In this document: positions 8,873 to 16,271 of the stretch, piece after piece
How the letters are laid out: each line of letters begins with the position of its first letter
How positions within the stretch are numbered: the stretch's first letter is position 1
Assembly (NCBI GenBank): GCA_002007365.1
Contig: LNZR01000080.1
Span: 1 to 64,000 of the forward strand
DNA from: Epulopiscium sp. Nele67-Bin005
GTDB taxonomy: Bacteria > Bacillota > Clostridia > Lachnospirales > Cellulosilyticaceae
Length of the DNA stretch: 64,000 bases
Direction of reading: 5' to 3'
Translations under genes and position numbers: made by a program
Notes under the pieces: generated by a model
The model's input: only the letters and a program-made list of their open reading frames with translations
Told to the model about the DNA's origin: nothing
Databases searched by the model: none

Positions 8873-10084
8873 ATGAAATGGAGATGGCTTGAACGATTAA
8901 AAAATCGCCGTAAAAAAAGTGGAATAACTGTTGAAGACCAAATTGAGGCAAACGATATAGATGGTCTGTTTGATGTACTTAGAGCTAATTATCTAAGACT
9001 TAGTAAACTTAAACGTAGACTAAAATCTTTGGAACAAACTAAGGCTTGTTTTGAAAGTTATGAAAGTCTTTCAAAAGATGAAAAAGATAAACTTCATAAT
9101 TTAGCACTGTCGTATAAAGATAGTGTTGATGATAGAAGAAAGCTTCAGGCTAGACTGATACGAAATAATCCTGCTCTTAATAGGCTAGTGAAATATGAGA
9201 AAGAACTGCCTTCATTAATTGAAGAGTTAAAATCTGTATCTAACCAAGTAAAAATTACAACTAGTAATATAAAATATTTAAAAGAAGAGCAAGAAGAATT
9301 AAGGGAAGATAGAATAGTTTTGATTAATGGCTATCGCTATCTTAAAATTTTTGGGGTTGTATGTTTAAGTTTAATTGCAATAGCCATGTTTTTAATTTTT
9401 GCTATGATGCAGGTATTACGGCAAGATATTTGGTTATATATTACGGGGATTTGTACAATATTTTTATTTTTTGTAGCTGGGCTAGTTTTTGCAAAAGATA
9501 AGCTCGAGAAGGAAATTAGAAAAAATGAGTTGCTTCAACAAAAAGTAGCTAAATATATAAATAAATATCATGTATATTATTACAATGCCAAAGCCTACCA
9601 AGATTATGAATTTCAAAAGCTTGGAGTAGATAGCATGGCACAACTTGAACTTTACTATAACAGATATATGCAAAATAAAGATCATGAACATACGTATAAT
9701 CAATTGCGTGTTAGAATGTTAACTATCGAGCAAAAAATGAAAGAAACACTTACTGGCAATATGCTTGACCCAACTAGTACAGAGATGCTTGAGGAATGGA
9801 TTTTATCTCCAGGCAAGCAAGAACAAGCCCGTGCTTTAATTAATGAATATGAGCAGTTAGCTGAACAGGTGAATTCTCTTGAGGAGTATGAGCAAGATAT
9901 TTATAGACAAATATTTATTTATGGTGAAGTTGAGGAATATAAGGAAACAGTTACCAAAAAACTTGATCGTCACTATAGATTAACAAAAGAAACAGAAAGT
10001 ATTGAAGAGGAAGAGGAATTATCCTTGCCACAAGAAAAACCAAAGAGTAGAAGGTGGCGAAAGGAGGAAGTTGCATACAATTAA
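8873..10084 (+). CDS. Membrane-anchored coiled-coil protein, unknown
   Basis: A 403-residue protein not assigned to a family. The N-terminus is very basic (WRWLERLKNRRKKSG). Residues about 30-150 form long heptad-rich helices, followed by a hairpin of two membrane segments at about 160-180 (FGVVCLSLIAIAMFLIFAMM) and 187-205 (IWLYITGICTIFLFFVAGLVF). A second coiled-coil region to about residue 390 follows, and the end is charged (PKSRRWRKEE). Both coiled coils would face the cytoplasm. ATG at 8873 follows GGGTGATAG. It overlaps the next small membrane gene, so the two may act together. Confidence 0.75.
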   Translation: MKWRWLERLKNRRKKSGITVEDQIEANDIDGLFDVLRANYLRLSKLKRRLKSLEQTKACFESYESLSKDEKDKLHNLALSYKDSVDDRRKLQARLIRNNPALNRLVKYEKELPSLIEELKSVSNQVKITTSNIKYLKEEQEELREDRIVLINGYRYLKIFGVVCLSLIAIAMFLIFAMMQVLRQDIWLYITGICTIFLFFVAGLVFAKDKLEKEIRKNELLQQKVAKYINKYHVYYYNAKAYQDYEFQKLGVDSMAQLELYYNRYMQNKDHEHTYNQLRVRMLTIEQKMKETLTGNMLDPTSTEMLEEWILSPGKQEQARALINEYEQLAEQVNSLEEYEQDIYRQIFIYGEVEEYKETVTKKLDRHYRLTKETESIEEEEELSLPQEKPKSRRWRKEEVAYN

Positions 10085-10275
10085 TAGGATTTGTATTATT
10101 TGTAATCGGCCTTGGAATTTGCTTTTTGGCAAAACGAATAATTATGAGAAAAATGGATATAGACCAGCAAGATAGAAAGGAATTTGAAATGTTAGTTTCA
10201 GGTGCAATTTTAGCAGTTAGGCTTGCAGGGTTAGTTACGTCAGCCCTTGGTTTTATATTTTTATTAATAAGCTAA
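10054..10275 (+). CDS. Small two-helix membrane protein, unknown
   Basis: Up to 73 residues with two hydrophobic helices (LIGFVLFVIGLGICFLA and LVTSALGFIFLLIS) and a charged middle (RKMDIDQQDRKEFEM). The start is unclear. GTG at 10054 has no good Shine-Dalgarno. A perfect AAAGGAGG at 10060-10067 sits seven bases before an in-frame ATA codon at 10075, which would start translation just before IQLIGF and give about 67 residues. It overlaps the preceding coiled-coil gene and is 25 bases from valS. No family recognised. Confidence 0.65.
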   Translation: MAKGGSCIQLIGFVLFVIGLGICFLAKRIIMRKMDIDQQDRKEFEMLVSGAILAVRLAGLVTSALGFIFLLIS

Positions 10276-10300
10276 AGAAAATGAAATATGGAGGTTTTTT

Positions 10301-12931
10301 GTGTTAGAAAAAGTTTATAATCCGAAATTGGTAGAAGATAGGTTATATAAGAAGTGGGTTGATAAAAATTATTTTCATGCAGAGGTTGATAAATCGAAAA
10401 AGCCATTTACCATTATGATGCCACCACCAAATATAACTGGTAGGTTGCATATGGGACACGCTTTAGATAATACTTTGCAAGATATTTTAATTAGGTACAA
10501 ACGTATGCAGGGGTATAATGTTCTTTGGTTACCAGGGACTGACCACGCAAGTATCGCTACAGAAGTTAAAGTTACAAATCAACTTGCTGAACAAGGAATT
10601 TTAAAAGATGAGCTTGGCAGAGAAGGATTTTTGGAAAAAGTTTGGGATTGGAAAAATCAATCAGGGAGCATTATTACAGAGCAGTTAAAAACTTTGGGAG
10701 TTTCTTGCGACTGGCAAAGAGAGCGTTTTACTATGGACGATGGATTGTCAAATGCAGTTCAAGAAGTTTTTATCAAATTATACGAAAAAGGGTATATTTA
10801 TAAAGGTGAAAGAATTGTAAACTGGTGTCCAGTGTGCCAGACAGCTATTTCAGATGCTGAAGTTGAACACAAAGAGCAAGATGGATTTTTTTATCATTTA
10901 CGTTATCCAATTGATGGGACAGATGAATTTATAAATCTTGCTACAACTCGCCCAGAAACAATGCTTGGAGATACTGCAATCGCTGTAAATCCTGAAGATG
11001 AGAGATATCAACATCTAATTGGAAAAATGATTAATCTTCCTCTTACAGACCGTCAAATTCCAATTATTGCTGATGAATACGTTGATAAAGAATTTGGAAC
11101 AGGGGTTGTAAAAATTACTCCATCTCATGATCCAAATGATTTTGAGGTTGGTCAACGCCACAATCTACCTCAAATTTGTGTAATGAATGATGATGCTACA
11201 ATGAATAAAAATGCTGGGAAATATGAGGGTCTGCATCGTAAAGAAGCTAGAAAAGCAATTTTAGCTGACTTAGAAACTCAAGGATTTTTTGTAAAAGCTG
11301 AAAATCATACTAATAATGTAGGAACTCATGATAGATGTGGAGATATTATTGAACCAATGATTAAAATGCAGTGGTTTGTAAAAATGTCGGAGCTTGCAAA
11401 GCCAGCAATTGAGGCCCTTCAGAAAAAAGAGTTAAATTTTGTGCCAGAAAGATTTGGAAACACATATCTTAGATGGTTAGAAAATATTAGAGATTGGTGT
11501 ATTTCTCGTCAATTATGGTGGGGACATCGTATCCCAGTTTATTATTGTACTAAGTGCAAAGATTATGTAGTTTCAGCAACAAAACCAGAAGCTTGTAAGT
11601 GTGGGCATACTGAATTTACTCAAGAAGAGGATACTTTAGATACTTGGTTTAGTTCGGCACTTTGGCCATTTTCAACGTTGGGTTGGCCAGAAAAAACTGA
11701 GGAATTAGAGCATTTCTATCCAACAAGTGTTTTGGTTACTGGATATGATATTATTTTCTTCTGGGTTGTAAGAATGGTGTTTTCTGGGATTGAGCAGATG
11801 GGAGAAGTTCCGTTTAAAGATGTTCTAATTCATGGTCTTGTTTTAGATGATCAAGGGCGAAAAATGAGTAAATCTTTAGGCAATGGAATTGACCCATTAG
11901 AAGTAATTAATGATTATAGTGCTGATGCTTTACGCCTAACTTTAGTTACGGGGAATGCCCCAGGAAACAATATGCGTTTTTATTATGAGCGTGTAGAAGG
12001 TAGTCGTAATTTTGGTAATAAGTTATGGAATGCTACTAGATTTATTCTTATGAATTGTGAAAATGAAACAATAGATTTGGATAAGATGCCACAGAATTTA
12101 ACTCCTGCAGACAAGTGGATTTTATCAAAAGTTAATACGCTTTCTACAGAAGTAACGGAAAATATGGATAAGTATGAACTTGGAATTGCTGTTCAAAAAG
12201 TATATGATTTTGCGTGGGAAACTTTTTGTGATTGGTATATTGAGATGGTAAAACCAAGGTTGTATAACCAAGAAGATGCAACACGAGTTACAGCTCTTTG
12301 GACATTAAAAACTGTAATGATTAACGTGTTAAAAATGCTTCACCCATTTATTCCTTTTATAACAGAAGAAATTTTTATGGGCTTACAAGAGGTTGAAGAA
12401 AGTATTATGATTTCGGCTTGGCCAACTTTTAATGATGCTTGGCATTTTGAAACCGAAGAAAAAGAAGTAGAACTTATCCAAAATGCTGTACGAAATATTC
12501 GTGATGTGCGTACGGAAATGAATGTTCCTCCATCAAGAAAAGCCAAAGTTTTTGTAGTATCTGAAGATGAAAATATTAGAAAAGTGTTTGAAAATGGAAA
12601 AGTATTTTTTGCTACTCTTGGATTTGCATCAGAAGTTATTATACAGTCTAACAATGATGGAATAGAAAAAGATGCAGTTTCTACTATAATTCCAAATGCA
12701 ACTATTTTTATTCCGTTTGCAGAACTTGTGGATATTAGCAAAGAAATTGAACGTCTTGAAAAAGAGAAGAAAAAATTTGAAAGTGAAATTGAACGAGTTG
12801 ATAAGAAACTTTCAAATCAAGGGTTTGTGGCCAAAGCTCCTGCTGATTTAATTGAAGCTGAGAAATCTAAACGAGAAAAATTCCAGACTATGTTAAATGA
12901 AGTTTCAGAAAGATTAAATAGTTTTAATTAA
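10301..12931 (+). CDS. valS: Valyl-tRNA synthetase
   Basis: Charges tRNA-Val. The 876-residue class Ia synthetase has the HIGH-type motif PPNITGRLHMGH (HMGH at 50-53), the CP1 editing domain with TTRPETMLGDTAIAV, and the KMSKS loop at 521-525. The tryptophan-rich WCISRQLWWGHRIPVY lies between. The C-terminal ValS coiled-coil arm (EIERLEKEKKKFESEIERV) is present. Start is GTG at 10301 after GGAGG. The gap to the previous gene is only 25 bases, so no T-box leader sits directly upstream. A bidirectional terminator follows. Confidence 0.98.
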   Translation: MLEKVYNPKLVEDRLYKKWVDKNYFHAEVDKSKKPFTIMMPPPNITGRLHMGHALDNTLQDILIRYKRMQGYNVLWLPGTDHASIATEVKVTNQLAEQGILKDELGREGFLEKVWDWKNQSGSIITEQLKTLGVSCDWQRERFTMDDGLSNAVQEVFIKLYEKGYIYKGERIVNWCPVCQTAISDAEVEHKEQDGFFYHLRYPIDGTDEFINLATTRPETMLGDTAIAVNPEDERYQHLIGKMINLPLTDRQIPIIADEYVDKEFGTGVVKITPSHDPNDFEVGQRHNLPQICVMNDDATMNKNAGKYEGLHRKEARKAILADLETQGFFVKAENHTNNVGTHDRCGDIIEPMIKMQWFVKMSELAKPAIEALQKKELNFVPERFGNTYLRWLENIRDWCISRQLWWGHRIPVYYCTKCKDYVVSATKPEACKCGHTEFTQEEDTLDTWFSSALWPFSTLGWPEKTEELEHFYPTSVLVTGYDIIFFWVVRMVFSGIEQMGEVPFKDVLIHGLVLDDQGRKMSKSLGNGIDPLEVINDYSADALRLTLVTGNAPGNNMRFYYERVEGSRNFGNKLWNATRFILMNCENETIDLDKMPQNLTPADKWILSKVNTLSTEVTENMDKYELGIAVQKVYDFAWETFCDWYIEMVKPRLYNQEDATRVTALWTLKTVMINVLKMLHPFIPFITEEIFMGLQEVEESIMISAWPTFNDAWHFETEEKEVELIQNAVRNIRDVRTEMNVPPSRKAKVFVVSEDENIRKVFENGKVFFATLGFASEVIIQSNNDGIEKDAVSTIIPNATIFIPFAELVDISKEIERLEKEKKKFESEIERVDKKLSNQGFVAKAPADLIEAEKSKREKFQTMLNEVSERLNSFN

Positions 12932-12937
12932 AAAAAA

Positions 12938-12968
12938 CTCGATACTTTTGTGGTATCGAGTTTTTTTT
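12938..12968. terminator. Bidirectional terminator between valS and the minus-strand gene
   Basis: The perfect stem CTCGATAC/GTATCGAG has a seven-base loop, T8 on the right and A7 on the left, so it can work on both strands. Its right edge touches the original stop (12970-12972) of the minus-strand gene. Confidence 0.93.
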
Positions 12969-12969
12969 A

Positions 12970-13035
12970 TTATCTTACTACGTCTGTAGTAGTGTCGTCA
13001 GTTGTTGCCTCAGTTGTTGAGTCAGTTGTTGTATC
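12970..13035 (-). pseudogene. Detached Thr/Asp-rich tail of the 13036-13506 gene
   Basis: Twenty-one sense codons, then TAA, in frame after the TGA at 13036. The residues are almost all Thr, Asp, Ser, Glu and Ala and match the tail before the stop. This indicates a recent nonsense mutation rather than the natural end of the gene. Confidence 0.7.
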
Positions 13036-13506
13036 TCAATTTGCATCTGTAGTAGTGTTGTTAGTTGTATCATCAGTTGTTGAGTCAGTACTGGTATCTA
13101 CATAAGGCCCACTTACTACTGGTTGGTCTGTTTCAGGTCCAGTTGTTTCTGGAAATGTTATTGGTGGCTCACCTACTTCAGGTTCTTCAAGTGCTGTATC
13201 ATTTACAATTCCAGCATAATCAAGTAAATCTTCAAGATTTAATGATAAAAGTAATTGTTGTTTGATAACATCACGTAACATTGTATTTACAGAAGCGTTA
13301 GTATCTAAAATTTCTTCTAAACTGCTTGCTGTATCGTTAGCTGTTGAAAGTGTTCCTAATGCATATTGAACTTTTTCAGCTTCAGCATTTAAAAGGTGAG
13401 CTAAACTTAAACCTTCCATTCCGATTGAAGCAAGAATTAAGTTAACAGCCTCATCTTTAGTTAAAGAAATGTTTGGGGTAATATCTGGGATATTTGACAT
13501 TGACAT
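13036..13506 (-). CDS. Surface/spore-type protein with Thr-rich tail, truncated by nonsense codon
   Basis: A 156-residue product. The N-terminal part carries LILASIGMEGLSLAHLLNAE and then AEKVQYALGTL, a helical module seen in several sporulation-associated and hypothetical clostridial and bacillar proteins (recognition by eye). It is followed by an acidic segment, a Pro/Thr linker and a Thr/Asp repeat tail. Start ATG follows GGGAGG. The TGA stop at 13036-13038 interrupts the Thr/Asp tail: the same frame continues for 21 more codons of the same composition to a TAA at 12970-12972, next to the terminator. It shares its module with the divergent gene at 13751. A coat or exosporium role is inference. 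Confidence 0.75.
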   Translation of the reverse strand: MSMSNIPDITPNISLTKDEAVNLILASIGMEGLSLAHLLNAEAEKVQYALGTLSTANDTASSLEEILDTNASVNTMLRDVIKQQLLLSLNLEDLLDYAGIVNDTALEEPEVGEPPITFPETTGPETDQPVVSGPYVDTSTDSTTDDTTNNTTTDAN

Positions 13507-13750
13507 TGTGGTTTCCTCCCTTCGTGTTGCAACCTAATAGTATACTATGTGGGTTAGAATTTTATGTGACTAGTTATAATTAAGTTGTCTTATTTTTTAT
13601 GATAAGAATTTTTAATAGGTAAAATTTGCTAATTACAAAAAATAACAATATTTGGAAATATATAATGAATATAAATATTTACATCTTGTTGCACTTTATA
13701 AAATCTCTCATATATTGATCTTATATAACTATGGAATAAGGAGGAAAATT
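13507..13750. promoter_or_regulatory. Divergent promoter region between two related genes
   Basis: 244 bases between the minus-strand gene and the plus-strand gene at 13751, which must hold both promoters. Each side has a strong ribosome binding site (GGGAGG on minus, AAGGAGG on plus). I find no convincing TTGACA/TATAAT pair on the plus side. Candidate CATATATTGA near 13709 is only loosely like a late-sporulation -10 box. Confidence 0.45.
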
Positions 13751-14404
13751 ATGGGAATGCCTCAAATACCTGAAGGTACAAACCGACCCTGTTTTGATGA
13801 ATTAATTATAGATTTATTAGAGTCAATTGCGTTAGAAGAGATGGCGATGGCTCACTTAATGAACGCCGAAGGGGAAAAAATGCAAGAAGTTGTGAACCGT
13901 TATCGCAATAAAGAAGCTTGTTTTTGCCATCTAGCAGAAGCCTACAGCGATACTCAGCAGATGATTAATAGTTTAATTATGCAAGAATGGTTATTAATAA
14001 ATAAATTAATTAGAGTTCAAAAATTTAATGATAGTCGTCCTTGTAGTGAACGAGAAACTTGTAAAAAGGAATGCAAATCTCCATGTCATAATCACTGCAA
14101 AAATCATTGTAAAAAGGATTTATGTACGCAAAAAACTTGTGGAGAAGAAGAAGCAAAAAAATCGGCTGAACAAATATTAGAGGTAGAAAAATTAGTTAAT
14201 CAAAAAATGTTAGATATTGAAAAATTAGTGAATGAAAAGTTAGAAAATAATTTGGGGGAAGTTCCATCATGCCCAAAAGAAGATTTTTGCTATCATTATC
14301 CACATGATTATAGTAGAAATAATTATTATTGTGAACCAAAATATTATAATTCATGGAATTATTTTGGTACGTGTCCCCCTAATTACCGAGCTAAATATTT
14401 TTAG
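13751..14404 (+). CDS. Cys/His-rich coat-like protein, paralogue of the divergent gene
   Basis: 217 residues. Near the N-terminus is LLESIALEEMAMAHLMNAEG followed by EKMQ, the same module as in the minus-strand neighbour. Residues about 97-135 are Cys/His/Lys-rich (CKKECKSPCHNHCKNHCKK), suggesting metal binding or disulfide cross-linking. Then come a heptad segment (LEVEKLVNQKMLDIEKLVNE) and a Tyr/Asn/Pro-rich end (YHYPHDYSRNNYYCEPKYY). Such composition is common in insoluble spore-coat proteins. There is no signal peptide. Start 13751 is set by AAGGAGG; the longer frame from 13652 lacks a ribosome binding site. The coat role is inferred from composition. Confidence 0.75.
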   Translation: MGMPQIPEGTNRPCFDELIIDLLESIALEEMAMAHLMNAEGEKMQEVVNRYRNKEACFCHLAEAYSDTQQMINSLIMQEWLLINKLIRVQKFNDSRPCSERETCKKECKSPCHNHCKNHCKKDLCTQKTCGEEEAKKSAEQILEVEKLVNQKMLDIEKLVNEKLENNLGEVPSCPKEDFCYHYPHDYSRNNYYCEPKYYNSWNYFGTCPPNYRAKYF

Positions 14405-14420
14405 AAGAATTAAAATTTGT

Positions 14421-14455
14421 AAAGGGAATTTTATAAAAAATTTCCTTTTATTTAA
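14421..14455 (+). terminator. Intrinsic terminator
   Basis: The ten-base stem AAAGGGAATT/AATTTCCTTT (one G-U) is followed by TTATTTAATTT. It is moderately U-rich. Confidence 0.7.
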
Positions 14456-14464
14456 TTTAAGTTG

Positions 14465-14493
14465 TTGAATTTTATAGGTGATTGTTGTAAAAT
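14465..14493 (+). promoter_or_regulatory. Probable sigma-A promoter for the 14604 gene
   Basis: TTGAAT at 14465-14470, a 17-base spacer, and TAAAAT at 14488-14493. This predicts an mRNA leader of about 100 bases. Confidence 0.5.
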
Positions 14494-14603
14494 ATAAAAG
14501 TAAAGGTTAAAATTTTCACTAATTTAATTGTATTTAGAGGGGTTAAGTGAAGTATTTAGTAACCTCAAATATTTTAAAATAATATAGAAATGGGGAATTT
14601 AGC

Positions 14604-15362
14604 GTGGAAAAAAATGTTTTAGACTTAGCTAGCCAAAGTACATCATTTAGAGAGCGATTACGAGGTACTTTAGAAACGGAGCTATTAAATAATTTTATTG
14701 CTGACAAAAATAATAATGAACTTTATGATGTTTTGGTAAAATTATTAGAGGAAACAAAATCAAATCAACAACTTGGGCAAAATCTTGACTATTTAGAGGA
14801 GCAGTATAAAGAGCTTAAGATTAAATATATGAAAATGGAACAAGATTTTCAGGCTGCTGAGGCTCAACGTCAAATTTTGGCTAAAAGTTTAGAAGAACAT
14901 AACGCAAGGGTAAAAGCTTTAACAAAAGGAATTGAGAGCTTTGAAGATAGATATAATCACGTAGATGAAATTTACGAGATTTATTTGGGGCTTGATGAAG
15001 GAGTAAAAAGTGGGCTTGATGGAATTTTCAAGTTGACTGATACTGTGGATCAATTTTTACTTTGTGGAACAGAATATGAGCGTTTAGAAATGCTTTGGGA
15101 TTTTATTTCATACGCAATTGCAAATGTTGATGGTGATGATGCGATTAATAAATTAGGAGAAATCTTTGATTATTTCTTTGATTTATATCGCCAAATGAAC
15201 CCAATGTATGAGCGTCTTGAAGTTAATACGGGTACTGCATTTGATGGGTCAACTCAAACAAAAGTTGGTCGTACAAGTGGGCGTGTTATTGAAGTAAAAT
15301 TAAGAGGAATTAAAAACGTACACACTCAAAAGATTTTACGTAAATCTGTTGTTCTGCTATAA
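14604..15362 (+). CDS. Coiled-coil protein with GrpE-like C-terminal domain (copy 1)
   Basis: 252 residues, no signal peptide. A helical N-terminus is followed by a coiled coil at about 55-115 (LEEQYKELKIKYMKMEQDF...). A helical domain follows (YEIYLGL, FLLCGTEYERLEMLWDFI, IFDYFFDLY). The end reads GTAFDGSTQTKVGR, then VIEVKLRGI and KILRKSVVLL. The last part parallels the GrpE beta domain (G-x-x-FDPxxH, VVEVLQKGY, RVLRPAxVxV). Paralogues lie at 18970 and 40570. GrpE is the DnaK nucleotide exchange factor; a related exchange or adaptor role is inference. Start is GTG at 14604 after GGGGAAT, a modest ribosome binding site. Confidence 0.7.
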   Translation: MEKNVLDLASQSTSFRERLRGTLETELLNNFIADKNNNELYDVLVKLLEETKSNQQLGQNLDYLEEQYKELKIKYMKMEQDFQAAEAQRQILAKSLEEHNARVKALTKGIESFEDRYNHVDEIYEIYLGLDEGVKSGLDGIFKLTDTVDQFLLCGTEYERLEMLWDFISYAIANVDGDDAINKLGEIFDYFFDLYRQMNPMYERLEVNTGTAFDGSTQTKVGRTSGRVIEVKLRGIKNVHTQKILRKSVVLL

Positions 15363-15398
15363 AACTACTTGTCCTCCTAAAAATCTACAAAAAATTAC

Positions 15399-15427
15399 TT
15401 GACAAACCAAATAAAATATACTATTCT
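15399..15427 (+). promoter_or_regulatory. Promoter of the S-box leader
   Basis: Perfect -35 TTGACA at 15399-15404, 17-base spacer, and TATTCT at 15422-15427. This places the transcription start a few bases before the riboswitch. Confidence 0.8.
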
Positions 15428-15439
15428 TAATAATATAAT

Positions 15440-15537
15440 CTTATCAAGAGAGGCAGAGGGAGTGGCCCTGTGAAGCCCAGCAACCTGTTAACACAAGGTG
15501 CTAAATCCAACAACTAAAAATTTAGTTGAAAGATGAG
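15440..15537 (+). ncRNA. SAM-I (S-box) riboswitch aptamer
   Basis: The conserved S-box order is intact: CTTATCAAGAGAGGCAGAGG, then GGCCCTGTGAAGCCC, CAGCAACC, AAGGTGCTAAATCC, a P4 hairpin CAACTAAA/TTTAGTTG, and GATGAG. P1 pairs 15440-15445 (CTTATC) with 15532-15537 (GATGAG). Known biology: SAM binding stabilises the aptamer and lets the following terminator form, switching the gene off when SAM is abundant. It controls the ECF transporter genes downstream. Confidence 0.95.
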
Positions 15538-15556
15538 TATAAATTGAGCGTATATG

Positions 15557-15586
15557 AGCCTAAGTTTATACTTGGGCTTATTTTTT
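15557..15586 (+). terminator. Riboswitch expression-platform terminator
   Basis: The nine-base stem AGCCTAAGT/ACTTGGGCT (one G-U) has a TTAT loop followed by TATTTTTT. It lies 20 bases after the aptamer and upstream of the transporter S gene. Confidence 0.9.
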
Positions 15587-15641
15587 CGTAAAGATTTTAT
15601 AAATGCGCTCTTGAATTTTTTATTATTAAGGAGGAAAGGTC

Positions 15642-16196
15642 ATGGAACAAAAAAAATTATCAATCAAAACTATAGTAGCAATTGGAATTGGGTCAGCAGT
15701 ATTTTTGGTTTTAGGAAGATTTGCAAGTATTCCAACGGGTGTCCCAAACACAGAAATTCAAACGGCTTATGCATTTTTAGCACTAATGGCAATTTTATAT
15801 GGACCAGTAGCAGGGCTTAGTATTGGATTTATTGGGCATACTCTAAAAGATATTACGGCATATGGTTCGCCATGGTTTAGCTGGATTATTGCATCAGCAG
15901 TAGTTGGTCTTGTGATTGGATTTGCAAAAAATAAAATTAATGTCGAAGAAGGAAATTTAACAAAAAAAGATATTATTACCTTTAATATTTTTCAAGTTGT
16001 TGCAAATGTTGTAGCATGGGGAATAGTAGCTCCAACTTTAGATATTTTTATTTATAGTGAACCTATGAACAAAGTTTATTTACAAGGTGCAGTAGCTGGT
16101 GTCTCAAATATTATTACTGTAGGAGTTATCGGTACTATGTTATTGATTACATATAGCAAAACACGTGTACAGAAGAATAGTCTTGAGCTAGAATAA
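15642..16196 (+). CDS. ECF transporter S component, UPF0397 type
   Basis: A 184-residue integral membrane substrate-binding subunit of an energy-coupling factor importer. It starts [20 protein letters not shown] and has the UPF0397-type core [19 protein letters not shown] and [19 protein letters not shown]. About five membrane helices and a short charged tail are present. It follows the S-box and precedes the fused ATPase and the T subunit. S-box control indicates that the substrate is methionine or a precursor (MtsT-like logic); this is inference. Start ATG follows AAGGAGG. Confidence 0.88.
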   Translation: MEQKKLSIKTIVAIGIGSAVFLVLGRFASIPTGVPNTEIQTAYAFLALMAILYGPVAGLSIGFIGHTLKDITAYGSPWFSWIIASAVVGLVIGFAKNKINVEEGNLTKKDIITFNIFQVVANVVAWGIVAPTLDIFIYSEPMNKVYLQGAVAGVSNIITVGVIGTMLLITYSKTRVQKNSLELE

Positions 16197-16204
16197 AAAA
16201 ATTA

Positions 16205-16230
16205 ACGGAGGTTTAATACCTTCGTTTTTT
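16205..16230 (+). terminator. Terminator/attenuator between S and A genes of the ECF operon
   Basis: The stem ACGGAGG/CCTTCGT (one G-U) has a TTTAATA loop and T6. Inside the operon it would lower ATPase and T-subunit expression relative to the S component. Confidence 0.75.
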
Positions 16231-16271
16231 ATCGACTATTATAATTTTTAATTAAATAGAAAGGAAATTTT

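Noticed and set aside
10276-10300. T-box leader for valS
   Set aside because: Only 25 bases separate valS from the preceding gene, too short for a T-box.
15554-15820. 88-codon plus-strand frame over the S-component start
   Set aside because: Overlaps the riboswitch terminator and runs out of frame through the real transporter gene; no ribosome binding site.
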